Program-made: the position numbers and the translations under genes
The notes under the pieces: model-generated
What the model saw: only the letters and a program-made list of their open reading frames with translations
Told to the model about the DNA's origin: nothing
Databases searched by the model: none
Shown: positions 24,489 through 37,700 of the stretch, piece after piece
How positions within the stretch are numbered: position 1 is the first letter of the stretch
How the letters are laid out: each line of letters begins with the position of its first letter
Source of the DNA: Nematostella vectensis
Lineage: Eukaryota; Cnidaria; Anthozoa; Actiniaria; Edwardsiidae
Assembly (NCBI RefSeq): GCF_932526225.1
Contig: NC_064036.1
Span: forward strand, 15,989,181-16,053,180
DNA: 64,000 nt
Reading direction: 5' to 3'

Positions 24489-24754
24489 TTAAAGCCGCAT
24501 TGTCACCAGTTTACTTCCGGTCGATTACGTAACAATCTCTGATGATTTTTAACGGAAACTACGGAAAATATTTCAAAATTTTAAAAGCAGTTTGTCTTTT
24601 TGGAAGTTTCTTCGAGGATTTGACTGATAAATTAGAGCGGATGGCCCGTTTTATAGCGCGGATTCTAATAGATTCTTTTGTCTTTTGAAGGACCGGACCT
24701 CCGGTCCGTTTCCGGCGGACCTCCAGAAGTAAACTAGTGACAATGCGGCTTTAA
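24489..24754 (-). mobile_element. TTAA-type MITE, copy 3 (best preserved)
   Basis: Both ends are intact inverted repeats: TTAAAGCCGCATTGTCACCA on the left, continuing through GTTTACTTCCGG, and its complement ending GGCTTTAA on the right. Inverted repeats are about 30 bp, the total is 266 bp, and TTAA lies at both outer borders. It is inverted relative to copies 1 and 2. There is no coding capacity. TTAA borders suggest mobilisation by a piggyBac-type transposase. Confidence 0.9.
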
Positions 24755-24926
24755 ATTCGGCCATTTCAGAATCTGCCCTATATGTATTTCCTGTTGCATC
24801 AACTTTTCAGTCAATAATTAACCCATAATTAATTTATTATCAATAAGCTATTAATTACTAATCAATCCTAAATAATGTTTAATCTTGTTTATACATGAAA
24901 TCTGGTACAAAAGCGAATACTAGCTT

Positions 24927-25725
24927 TCCCTGCTAGCAGAGGCCTCTTTTCTCTCTATTTCGCTGTGCTGGCGTTCGCGAGGAAGAGACCTCTGCCATGG
25001 GTCGAAACTGTTGAGCATGCGTGAGCGTTAATAAGCGACCGACGTGCCAAAACCCGTACCATTGCGCGAAAGCTGTCAACATGCTAATATGCTTTGCATG
25101 GGTTTAGTCGGAAATCATGAATCAAACTCCGGTTAGTTCTCCTCTTCGAAAAAAGAAAACAACTGTTCAATTTCAATCACCTAAAACGTCACTAACAAGA
25201 TTGAACAGCAAACGCAGCAAAGACGAGTTTTGTCTTGTTTGTGGGATTAATTTTAAGACATCTGGGCAGGTGAGTTTCTTCAATGTAAATATCGCACAGT
25301 TGGACTCGAAGAAAATGTTACAAAACTTTTTGGTAAACTTAGATCAGCTATTTCCAGAAGAATATGCAAAACCTGTAAACGGAAGATTGACTCGTTAGTC
25401 AAAAGAGAGAAAATTCTGAATTAAGATAAGGCATTGAATGGCTTCTTTTATAATTCGTCGCGTGATATTTCTATGGAGGACGCCGTTTCGAATGCGGGCT
25501 TATTATCCCGAAGCGGATACAGTATACGTTTCAAGCATGCGCTAGTCATTGTGGGCTCAAATAGTGGCCAGTAATTAATGAACAGAGCATGCGCTCTGGA
25601 TCTCCCGTCCACGATCGTGGACGGCGGTTTGATCAAACGAACTTGCGAACCATGGCAGAGGTATCTTTTTCTCGCGAACTCCAGCCCAGCGAAATACAGA
25701 GAAAGGAGGCCTCTGCTAGCAGGGA
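24927..25725 (+). mobile_element. Pack-MULE-like DNA element with 75-bp TIRs and 11-bp TSD
   Basis: Terminal inverted repeats 24927-25000 and 25650-25725 are about 75 bp and closely matched (TCCCTGCTAGCAGAGGCCTC at the outer end, CCATGG at the inner end). An exact 11-bp direct repeat, AATACTAGCTT, flanks the element at 24916-24926 and 25726-25736. Long TIRs with a 9-11-bp duplication are typical of Mutator-like elements. No transposase is present. The interior instead carries a gene fragment (25117-25424). A perfect 20-bp palindrome, CCGTCCACGATCGTGGACGG, lies at about 25608-25627. The small fold-back element at 1648-1735 shares the TIR sequence. Confidence 0.85.
25117..25424 (+). pseudogene. 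Captured zinc-finger-like fragment inside the Pack-MULE-like element
   Basis: From the ATG at 25117 the frame reads a basic leader, then DEFCLVCGINFKTSGQ. Continuing in frame gives unremarkable sequence to a stop at 25396. From about 25285 a second frame reads NVTKLFGKLRSAISRRICKT and ends KRKIDSLVKREKILN at a TAA near 25422. Together the two frames hold CxxC and CxxC pairs spaced like a ZAD-type treble-clef zinc finger. One frameshift near 25270-25285 therefore probably broke a captured or ancestral exon. A GTGAGT donor-like motif at 25269 is another possible reading. No function is assigned. Confidence 0.55.
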
Positions 25726-25736
25726 AATACTAGCTT

Positions 25737-27058
25737 AGATTCACCGACTATCGACAAAGGCCGATAATTCTTACCGACAAATTATGGAAATTTTAACTGA
25801 CTACCGACATGCAAACCCCCCATCCAGACCCTGATGACAGTGCCGAACTGTGAGCTATGTATGGCAAGATAATTTCATTCAGTGAAAAAAAGTTTTTCGT
25901 GGGGCGCGCAAAGTTGATTTTTGTGCGGAATCGACTTCGTCTTTCAATAATAACTTCCCCTCCCTTAAAACCGTTGCACACCTAGTTACGCCGCTAAATG
26001 TAATAGCTAAAGCAAAATGTAATCTTAACACGAAGTGTAATAAACTCTCAACGCGCTGAAATATTACATTTTGCGAACACGCCTGCCTCGTAAAACCAAT
26101 AAATCGTTCTCTGCTCTTCCTCACGATGTCAGCGACTGGATACGGGATTGTCAATCAACAACCTACACTATAATTGACGATGCTCGGTTATAAGGCTTAG
26201 AATGAGGTTCGCGGCGCTCAAGATCCGAGAGATCGAAGAAAATAAACGCACGAAATTACACTTACAAGATGATTAGAGAACCATAAATTCTAGACTAAAA
26301 AGGTTGTGAGATTCCTCAGGCTAAATCCGTCCAACGGCGGGTAATTGATTAACCGTGGCCCACAAGGAATAGCCCTTTAGAGAACTGCTGTTGGCGTTCT
26401 CTCAGCATACATTATTAAAAACAGCTCCAACAAAGATAAGTAGAAAAAAAGCTTTATTTTTGATATTGCTATGCATGTCTTAATAAGAATAAAATATGTA
26501 TCCTGTAGTTTAGCCTTATTTGTGAAGCAATTAGCGAGCAAGTGGCGAAAAGCACTGTTGGAACAGTAGAAGTCAATAAACATCAGCAAATTTATTTTGG
26601 CCTAGAACTATGGCATTTCTTGTAGTTTTGGCTTTCAAATGAGGTAAAAAAACACCTCTATGTGTGTGTGTGTGTGAGGGGGGGGGGAGTTTAAGTTTGA
26701 AAGAGCTTGGTCCGTTTTATAAAAGCCAATAATGTCTGAAACCTTACTTTTTTACAGCGCTTGAACTATACTTCTATCGCAAATATGTTGCATTTCCAAG
26801 CTATAACTGAAAAATCTACAAAAGCGCTTGGACTTAATAACGGAGAAGTTGTGACTGTGTATAAACAGAATGTAACAATGCGTAAACCTTATGGCAATAT
26901 AATATATTCAATTCGGAAACTTGGGTTTGCAAAGAGTAAATTGCAATACTTTAAGCCCCAACTATAAAAAAATATCAACGTCACGCCTCATGGCTTAGCT
27001 CAGATGAGTTGCGTGACCAGTAACGCAATCTATTCACACGTGACTACATAGTCGAATG
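25737..27058. other. Intergenic, downstream of perlecan
   Basis: No certain gene. A (TG)n and G9 run lies at about 26660-26690. An open plus-strand stretch at 26758-26967 follows a good acceptor (TTTTTTACAG) and reads 70 residues ending in a stop (KLGFAKSKLQYFKPQL); I do not recognise it and it may be a repeat relic. On the minus strand, AATAAA at 26591-26596 is a possible distant perlecan poly(A) signal. Confidence 0.4.
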
Positions 27059-30000
27059 TCACGTCTCGTGACTGGCATCGCATTGCATCACGTTGTAGCC
27101 TTGAACGGCGTCCTCAAGCACGCGAAGTTTTCTATTCTGTAGATAGATGCCGCTGACACAGCCACGGAAGCTTGCTGCGTATTTTCCATACGTCAAGGTT
27201 TCTACGTCATCGCCGCCACCTGAACATGGTGAGATAAGAGAGTAAGTTAACAAAAGAATGGGAGGGGTGGAGGGAGGCAAGAGTTGGTGGGTTGTTTGGG
27301 AAACGCAAGAAAGTATAGCCCAGTGAGGGAAGAGGGATACCGTATTTACTCGAATAAGCGCCTCCCTCGAAAAAGCGCCCCCTTTGAACCAAAAGTATTA
27401 ATAAGCGCCTCCCCCGAATAAGCGCCCCATTTGAACCAAAACTATTAATAAGCGCCTCCTCCGAATTAGCGCCCCCTTTGAACCAGAACCATTAATAAGC
27501 GCCTCCCCGAATAAGCGCCCCCTTTGAACCAAAACTATTAATACGCGCCTCCCCGAATAAGCGCCCCCTTTGAATCAAAACTATTAATAAGCGCCACCCC
27601 CGAATAAGCGCTCCCCTCCCCTCCCCTCCCCAGGATGTATGTAACTAAGTAAAATGACTATCATAATGTAGTTCTAAGAAAGCAAATATTTAATGGATGA
27701 AAATTTATTGAAAAAAGCTGTTTCACGTTGTAATAATGATATAAAGAAAAAAACTGATACATTTAAAACTGATATTAATGAATAAAAACACTTGGGCCTT
27801 TTGGTCGAAATTTGCCCTTTTAAATAAGCGCTTCCCTCGAATAAGCGCCCCGTCTGAGAGTCGAAAAATTTAATAAGCGCCGGGGCACTTATTCGAATAA
27901 ATACGGTAAGCGGGGTAAGGGATTATGAGTGAGAGAGCAAAGGCATGTAGGTCAAAGGTATGGAGAGGAAAAAATGAGACGCAAGGGAATATGGGCGAGA
28001 TTTAGAAAGGAATAATAAAAAAAACAAGGGCTGGTGGGTGAGCGATGTGGGAGAAAGAGTAGTTAGGCAAGCGCTTGTGGATAAAACACATGGAATGACT
28101 CGCAGGTGTATGTTGGTTGGTATGTTGGCGTAAAACGCAAACGCAAGGACGTGTTTGTGAGAGAAGTGCAAGCGGATAGACAAGGGGTCTAGGATAGAAG
28201 CCAAGGATTTAGCAAGAATTTGAATATTTTACTTTGGTAAGACAGTGGTGTCATATATACCTATAAATATGGGTCCAGGTGTATTCAAGCTTCTTGCGCC
28301 ATTTTTAGATGTCCCATTAACGATTTCGTCGTCGTCAATTTGCAAGGCGCCATCTTGACTTCGCCTAGAAAACAAATCAGGTTATACTTAAAACGCTTAA
28401 TTAACGCTTTAAAATTCGTATAAATCGAAAAAGCTCAAAGAAAATTGCCGGCTGGCAGTAACTTAAGATATCAAGGTATTGGCGGTAGCTTTATGGTTGA
28501 CAACGGGCTATCTGTGGGTATGTAATCTGCTTGGTGCTTGAACACAATGAGACATATCAGACGACTGTCATTTCCCGCTATCAGCACTGTACTTACCTGA
28601 ACACTTTGACGAAATGCCACTGACCATCATCAACACGGCGTCGGGACCGCAACACCGCAGGACCAGCCCCTAGCTCATAACTAGACAGAGGAAAGAGTGT
28701 CAGAATGGAGCTTGTACCGTACATAAACCGCGCTTTCTGCTTACGTAGCTAGTCAGGGGGACCCCCCTCCCCCCCTCTCTGGGTTGGATTCCAATCCAAC
28801 TACCTGGGTTGGATTTTTCAAAAGACACATGAAAGCAAATGCCGCCTTTCTCTTAAAAAAATGCAAGGAAATCGCGACAAACGCGCCGTAGATTGTTTGT
28901 GAATCCTTACCAGCTTGACCCGTCTATGAGGAGTGATAAGTTGGACTCAACAGTGTTTTTACAAGATTTAACTGTATTCTTACCTGTATTCTAGGAATCC
29001 TCTCCTTATCCCAATAACGTTATAGTCCCCTTTAGACGCGCCAAGATTCTGAAAGAAATCATTTCAAATCTATTACACTTATTGCCTGACAAAACGCCGA
29101 AGTCAACATGTATAACATACTCGTCCTTGCCAGAATATCACGCCTTCTAAAGTGGTGGTTTTGATTGAGATCGTCATGGTTTCAGGTGCCAGAGGCCTAT
29201 TACAAACAAGGAGTGTGATCGAGTCAAATAAAACTGGGAATATATACACCTATTAAAAAAACGTCAGTGCAAACGGCAAATGATGATTGACAAATGCACC
29301 GAAAACGACCGATGGATCCCAAATATTTGTTCCAAATTCAGAAAAATATAAAACAGGGGGGGGGAGAGGGGAGGGGGTCTCCAGAAGCCTAAGTTCTGAG
29401 GGGAGGGAGAGCCGAAACTCTCTGAAGGGTATCTGGGGCCGTGGGGCCGTAAAAATCCAGAGGGGAGGGGGTATAAATACTTATATCCTCAACCCCCCCC
29501 CCCCCCCCCCCCCGTGCAGATAAAAGATGCAATCAGTCATTGTCATTCGTCGTTCGCGCCGACAACGTTATTTAAAATACGTGTATATATATGAAGATGA
29601 ACCAGTTTTCTTACTTGCGTCTCATGACACTTCCAGGGTATTGCACATAGCCGTCGCCCAAGAACGACATGGAGTCTTCAAGCTGGACGACTGCGGGGAT
29701 AAGAATGCAATGAAGTCATTAGGTCGCGATTGCTAAAGTGTTAGCTCGCGGTGAGAATTAGTCTCTGGTCTGTGTCATGCGCCATTTTGTCATCCTAGCA
29801 ATATACAAAAGTGCCATCGGCCGATTTGAGAACGCAATTTCGATATTTTCGGATGAAATTTGTAAAAAAACGTAAAAAAATTGTTTTAAGATTCTTAATA
29901 TTTCGAAATTTCTTAAAACAAGTTGTCTTTCAATTTTGGGGAAAATAGGGTGTATCTAACAAGAGCTCTTGAAACAGGACATAAAAAAACGGATATTCAA

Positions 30001-31793
30001 ACAAGAGATAAAAAAACTAGTGAGAAACGCTTAGGCAACTTTCACATAAAATAACTTACCACTCTCACATCTCTTTCCTGCATATCCCACAGGACAGTCA
30101 CACACTCGTCCAGAGGGAGGGAAGGGAAGCCCCCCGTTCATACAAGTCCGGTTCTTGCCCGGGCCGACAAGCGGGAATTCACAGTTTTTACCAGTAAATC
30201 CATCCCCGCACGCGCACATATATCCGGTCTGTCCGCGAGGTATGCACGTGCCGTTGTTCACGCAAGGCTCGATTTGGCACGGCAAGAGACACTCAGTGCA
30301 TTGTTCAATTCCTCGGTGCTTTACATACGAGTTAATCAAGTCTATTGGGTTATCATCAACAGCGACGTCTGATATACATCCCTTAAACCCTCGATTCACG
30401 CCGACCTTATCCGTGTCAATTGTCTCGAAGTTTAAGACTCCGCCGACGTATAGCGGTAAAGCTAGGTTCAAGCCGACAGAGCAGCAAGGCGCTTGACTTT
30501 TCACCGCTGGCTCTGAGTCCAATATCAGTGAACCATCGCGGCGATAGCGCTCTGCTACTACGGTATGCCACTGTCCGACTGTAATATTTTTTATACTCCG
30601 AATGACGGCGCGACCATACCCGAGATCATACCGGAACTCGACATTGCCTCCAACAATCGCTATTGACACAAAGTCGCCTCTGTTAGGGTGTAGCCGCTGA
30701 CCATTGTACAGCAGGAGTCCGTCGCTTGCGTCGTTCGCCATAAAGCGCATGCTCAGTTTGATCTCTAGTAAGGCCCCTTGAATGCCTGGGAACGACATGA
30801 AGGATTTGACGTCGAACTGCGGTGTTTCGATAACAGAACCTGGAAGAGAAGACAGTTAAATTCCAAAATTAGAATTAGAGCGGACAGATAATAGATAATA
30901 TCTGGATTGTGAAATGCATTGACCTGATTTACATCGCCTTCAAGCCACGTACCGTCTTGGCAACGGTCTCCCTTAAAGCCAACTGGGCAAAGACAGTCGA
31001 ACCCAGTGTCCCCGCGATTGACACACCGGCCCTTGTTGCACACTCCAGGACTGCATCTTTCACCAACGCCCTCACAAGTGCGGCCCTTGTAACCTGGCCT
31101 ACAATGGCACGTGAAGCCCACGTGATCACGTGTATCTGAGCACGTGCCAGCATTCTTGCAAGGTTTGGTTAAGCATGGCTCACAGTCAGTTACGCCGACC
31201 TTTTCCAGGGATTTGTCTGAAGAATACACACAAACGCAATAAGATTGACGTGCTACCCACGTAGCATTTGAAGAAGTTTAAAAGCTGTTACATACCAAAC
31301 CTTATGGTGTTGTTATCGACTTTGATGTAGCTGATACAACCTATGAAGCCTCTATTGAACCCAGAGAATCTGTCAATCTTGCTGTAATTAGCCACGCCCC
31401 CAAGAAACATGTTCTGATTCAAGTTCAGACCGGTACTCTTGCCCTTGGACGACCCGCGTCGGACAGGTTGGCTGTCGACCTGTAGGGTCCCCTCCGACTC
31501 CTGTCTCGTCAGCACCACAGTGTACCACTGATACAGCGTCAGTTGCTGGTGACTTCGGATGATCGCCGGGCCTGCCGAACCTAAGTCGAAGCGGAACTCG
31601 GCAAAGCCGTCAGACATTCCGAAGGAGATGTAGTCTCCGACAGTGCCGTTTTCAATCTGGTCGTTGTAGATGATGATTCCGTCGGCGATTTCCGGAGAAA
31701 AGAAGATCTCGATGGTGAAGTTGAGCGTTTGTTTGGTCAAAGTAGGCAACACCATGTAGGAGCTAGGGCTTTGCTCGAAACGCGGCACGGTAC
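27059..31793 (-). CDS. HSPG2: Perlecan block 5: domain V (three LamG, EGF pairs) and C-terminus
   Basis: Exons 31296-31793 (LamG1: [30 protein letters not shown]), 30953-31216 ([29 protein letters not shown]), 30060-30839 (LamG2: [33 protein letters not shown]; then [13 protein letters not shown] and TCMNGGLPF), 29615-29690, 29121-29196, 28984-29048, 28597-28680, 28261-28364 and 27059-27219 (LamG3: [34 protein letters not shown]). The protein ends MQCDASHET. LamG1 and LamG2 are each in one exon, while LamG3 is split over six. In vertebrates LamG3 is released as endorepellin/LG3 by BMP1-type cleavage; I see no certain cleavage site here. Confidence 0.94.
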
Positions 31794-34700
31794 CTAAAAA
31801 GAAAACATCCAGCATCAAGTATTAGGAGTTACTTTCCCACTTTAACAGCTTAATCACCAATTAGTGATATGAGTTACTGTACTAAATCTCAGGTGAGTGT
31901 GTCCTGAGCAAAATGTGTTTTTCTTTGTAGTTTACAAATTCTAGTGTTTAAAAGTTTGAGAAAAGGAATTTTCTCGTGCCGATCATACAAAAGCTTGCCT
32001 CTGTTTAAACCAATTGTTATTGTTAATTTTTTTTCAAACATGAAAATGGTAACACACATCCACACATGTGGTCGTACAACTGAGATATCTTTGGCCGGAG
32101 CGAAAATAGAAATTTAAATGCTCATTCTGCATTCTAATATGCCATCAAATACCTTCTAAAACGCGGGTTTCTCTAAATTGTACTGAAAGGTCGTGAAAAA
32201 TACCATTATTTAGCGAATACCTACCCCAACTCCATTCCCTACTCTGTTCATGATCTAGGTCTGACAATTTTGTTTTCACCTTTTATCTTGATGGTAGCGA
32301 ACCCCTCGGCAGTTCCTTCCTTGTTGGTGGCTCTGCAGATGTAGATCCCCGCGTCTTCATGTGTCACATTCATCAACTGCAAGCGCCCTCCTTTGATACT
32401 GTGCGTAACCGGAAGAGATCCGTTTAGCCGGCGCCACTGGGTTTCCGGTGCTGGTGAACCGCTGGCTATACAGGTTAGTTCCGCAGGCTCCCCTTCTTTG
32501 ATTTTTACCACAGGAGGTGTAATGGTGACTTTTGGTGCGACTAGAAGATTCAAGATTGAGCTCAAAATGAACGGTTTCAATATCAAAATTACCGACATCG
32601 TCATCATCATTATTGTCATTATTACTATATTACGATTACTACAATTATCATAACCACCACCACCATCATCATCATAGTCTTTATCATCATAATAACCAAA
32701 TCTTTATCATCATCAATAACCAAAATAATCACCGCCACTGCCGCCACCACCACCACATCGTTATAATCATCATAACCGTTATAACCATCACTATCTTCAA
32801 TCAGGATTAATACAATAATCACCTTCTCCACCACCGCCATCACCGTCGTCATCGTTTTTATCATCATTAGCGTTATCATCGACATGGTCATCATTATCAT
32901 CATCATCACTTCCCTTAATCACAATTACCACGATATCCAGTATCACCACCACCACCATCATCATTTTTATCATAATTTAAATTTTTTCAACATGGTTCAT
33001 CATCATCATCACCACGCTAAATCACGATTACCACAATATTCAGCATCACCACCATCATCATTTTTATCATCATTTAGCACTATCATCAACAGTCATAATC
33101 ATTAACATCATCGTCATCATCATGAACTTTAGTCACGATCACCACAAAATTCCGCATCACCACCTTTATCAGCAGCGTACCCAGAATTGGCTGAGGAGGG
33201 GGGGGGGGGGGGGGGGGGGCTGCGCAGTCATAGGTATCATATGAAAAAAGCATAGAATTCGAAGATTCCTTAATAAGAAATGACCCACTTTTGGCCGCCA
33301 AAGGGGAATGCGCCTGTTTATCACCATCTCTCACCATATCACCATCGCTCACCATATCACCATCACTTATCATCACTCACCATAACACCATTGCTCACCA
33401 TCACTCATCATCACTCACCATATCACCATCACTCACCATATCACCATCACTCAGGGTCACTCACCATATCACCATCACTCATCATCACTCACTATATCAC
33501 CATCACTCACCATATCACTATCACTCACCATACATATCACCATCGCTCATCATCACTCACCATATCACCATCACTCACCATATCACCATCACTCACCATA
33601 TCACCATCACTCACCATATCACCATCACTCACCATATCACCATCACTCAGGGTCACTCACAATATCACCATCACTCACAATCACTCCCCATATCACCATC
33701 ACTCACCATATCACCATCACTCACCATACATATCACCATCGCTCATCATCACTCACCATATCACCATCACTCACCATATCACCATCACTCACAATATTAC
33801 TATCACTTACCATATCACCATCACTCACGATCACTCACCATATCACGATCACTCACCATATCACCATCACTCACCATATCACCATCACTCACCATATCAC
33901 CATCACTCACCATATCACCATCGCTCATCATATCACCATCACTCACCATATCACCACTCACCATATCACCATCACTCATCATATCACCATCACTCACCAT
34001 CACTTACCATATCACCTTCACTCATCATCACTCGCCATATCACAGTCACTCATCATCACTCAACATCACTCATCATCACTCACCATCACTCACCATATCA
34101 TCACCCACAATCACTCACCATATCACCATCACTCACTGTATCATCAGCACTCACTATATCACCATCACTCACCATATCACCATCACTCACTATATCATCA
34201 TCACTCACCTTGTACAAAAACAACAATCTGCGACTGCACCGATCCCACAGTGTTAGTCACCGTACATCGGTATGCTCCCCCAAACGAGCTCTTTGCGTTA
34301 GTGATGTGCAAAAGACCCTCTTCCACGACAATGCCGATCGGCAGGGACCCCTCCACAGGATTCCACTGAATAGACGGCTTTGGGATCCCTGTGCCTATGC
34401 ACTCCAAAGTCAGGTTACCCCCCACGGGAACAGTTTTGACCGATGTACCGTCAACTATCGTCACGCTGGGAAGATCTACGGGAAATGATATAAATCAACT
34501 TGATGCTCTCAAAGAAACACAGGGGTTGTTATAATACGAGTTTACACTACAACTAGATATTTAATTTATGATGTGGTAATGCAACTTCAAAGACGTGAGT
34601 GGTCACCAATTATCCCTGACTATGGGAGCTCATAAGTAATTCGCTTGACTAAAAGTGGAAATTGGATAACACATAAATAACACAAATGACTTCTCTAAAA

Positions 34701-37700
34701 TATAGGTTATTCCTATATTTCATTTGTTTCCATTTCCTTCATATCGTGACTACTTTACCAGGGCATATCGTGACTGCCTTACAAGAGCATATCGTGACTG
34801 CCTTACAAGAGCATAACGTGACTGCCTTACAAGGGTATATCGTGATTGCCTTACAAGAGCATATCGTGACTGCCTTACAAGGGCATATCGTGACTGCCTT
34901 ACAAGGGCATATCGTGACTGCCGTGCAAGGGCATATCGTGACTGCCTTACAAGGGCATATCGTGACTGCCGTATTAGGGCATATCGTGACTGCCTTACAA
35001 GAGCATATCGTGACTGCCGTACAAGGGCATATCGTGACTGCCTTACAAGGGCATATCGTGACTGCCTTACAAGGGCATATCGTGACTGCCGTACAAGGGC
35101 ATATCGTGACTACTTTACCAGGGCATATCGTGACTGCCTTACAAGGGCATATCGTGACTGCCGTACAAGGGCATATCGCGACTGCCTTACAAGGGTATAT
35201 AGTGACTGCCTTACAAGGGCATATCGTGATTGCCTTACAAGGGCATATCGTGACTGCCTTACAAGGGCATATCGTGACTGCCTTACAAGGGCATATCGTG
35301 ACTGCCGTACAAGAGCATATCGTGACTGCCGTACAAGGGCGTGCCTCCTGAACACGCTGTCTTACCTTCTATAGTAAGCGAGATATCTCTCTGGGCATAC
35401 CCAGCAGCGTTTGCGGCCGTGCACATGTATCTCCCTTGGTCAACCGCTGACAGGTCATAGATAGTGAGCCTGCCTTGGTCGACCACGTGATTATCAGGTA
35501 GGTTATTGTTTTCTTTTGTCCAGGTGTAGACGGGCTCCGGAATACCTGTGGCGTTGCAGGTGAAGGTCACGTTGGAGCCAATGGAAGCCACGTGACTGAC
35601 AGGAGAGACGTCAGCCTCTGGCGCGACTGAAATACAAGAGAGGTGGGACAGTTCACAAGGTGAGCCGCTTGATAGAGGAAGAAAGCAACTAAGTATCGAG
35701 TGCTGCCCATCTAAGTAACGAGTGCCGTTTAATAGAGTTTCGACTGAATATTGGAAAAAATAATCAAGTTATTTAACTGGGGTTACATATGGACAACCTA
35801 TGTGTGCGCAGTCGAAATGTCTTGATGCATTAGCAATAATAAAACCTGAATCAGACTAGCAATATAACGATATAACGTAAGTACTCACGCAATATATCAA
35901 TACCGAATTATGTCAATAATTTTTCTTAATTAGCACCTTTTTACAAGTTCACGATTTCCAATATTTCGCACCAAAGATCATAGAGCGAGACCACACCGGC
36001 ACCGGCCACGGAGGTAGAAGTAATAAACAAACACAAAGGCAGATCATGTCTTTTTGTATCGTTATATGTCGATAGTGCGCATCCGCCTTGAACTTACCAA
36101 GCACGGTCACCATAGCAAAGCCTTCATCAGAGCCGGCAATATTACTAGCGTGACAGCGGTATTTGCCGGTATCTTGAATGATGGCCTCCTGTACGATCAA
36201 CACTCCGCCCACGACTACCGAGCTATTGGAGATGGTACCGTTCACTTTGCTCCATGTCAGGGGGAGGGGTGGGTTGGAAACGCAGAAGAGTCTGAATGGA
36301 CGGCCGAGATTGATTGACACTTGCTGAGGGCTGACTGCGACATCGGGTGGGACTACAAGATGAATGCATCGTAAGATAGAACAATAATCCCAACACAGCA
36401 GATAGACGAGCAGGCGCATAGATATGTGGACAGAAATCTCAGCGTACAGACGGGGCGCATAAGCTCGCGGACAGACAGATAGACAAGATGGAAGGACAGA
36501 AACTCGGCAGGCAGATAGACAGACGGCTGAACAAAAAGCACAGCAGAGAGACAGATCGACGAAGGCGTCCACTCAAGCAAGCTATACTGAAATGAGATGT
36601 GTACATATTGTAAATAAATGGATAAATAACACACTTACCTATGACCTCCAGCTTGGCGAGCACTCTCTCAGACCCCTCACTGTTCGTCGCAATACATTCG
36701 TACTCCCCGGAATCATCTGCGCCTACAGACTCGATGGTCATCAGTCCCTTATCTGATGTCATTGCCGTCTCTGGCATTTTTGCACCCAATCTTTCCCAGA
36801 CGAGCTGAGGAGTAGGTACACCCGAAGCAGTGCAGTTAAACGTCGCTGTGTTGCCCTTGACGACCTTCTGATTGACAGGCTGTACGGAAACGTTGTTAGG
36901 TCTTGTAACATTTGGGACAACTGGATAAAAGAAAAACAAATAAACAGATATTCGTGTTCATGTGTAATCCCGACGATCAACGTGGTATTTTGAGAACAGA
37001 AAACGTTTGTGGTGAAGATAGCCCATTCCCCCCCCCCCCCCCCCCCAAAAAAAAAAAACAGGACAATTTAAATAATGATTCGGATGGAATCAGGGCTCGG
37101 TGAATGGAGTTACACAGATGGTTCTGAGTCAAAGAATGCAAATTAGCCACATTCGTGAGTTGACGATCTACTTGCAAGCAGTCTTTCAAATAGCAGCCCA
37201 CCTTTGACGTCTGATACTTTATTTACGATCTTTGATTAAAAGTATCTCTGCTACTCACTATAATAAGCCGATGGAAATGGGTGCTTTTCGTGTCTTAGTA
37301 CTGATAGAGTGTTCAAAACGGCGGCCTGACTATCCTTCTTCGATAGTAACAAACTTACCGAACAACTGCACAACTTCTTCTGCCGTGCCAAGGTTATTCT
37401 TTGCCATGCATCGGTACCGACCCTCGTATGGTGACGTCACATTCTCTATCACGATCTTAAGAACTCCCTGTGCTACTTTGACCAGAGAGGGACTGAGTCC
37501 TGTCCTATTGGGAACTATCCACTCAATGGAAGGCACAGGGTATCCGGTGACAGTGCAGAGTAACTCCACTTGGCGCCCGGTGGCGACGTAGTGTTGCCTA
37601 GACGGCGAGACGGTAACTTGTGGTTCAGCTGCAAACGTGTCGTCATATGGAGACATTGTGTATTACGGTCATCTATCGTTATAGTTTAGTCCTATGGAAA

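Noticed and set aside
26758-26967. Possible exon with upstream TTTTTTACAG acceptor
   Set aside because: No family recognised, no partner exon found, and the surroundings are repeat-rich; noted only in the intergenic entry.
33280-34488. Plus-strand 402-aa and 321-aa His/Ser/Thr-rich open frames
   Set aside because: They are translations of the 18-bp minisatellite; two frames stay open only because the unit is a multiple of three and lacks stops.
34686-35355. Plus-strand HIVTALQG-repeat and minus-strand SRYALVRQ-repeat frames
   Set aside because: Translations of the 24-bp minisatellite, with no conserved domain or separate start context.
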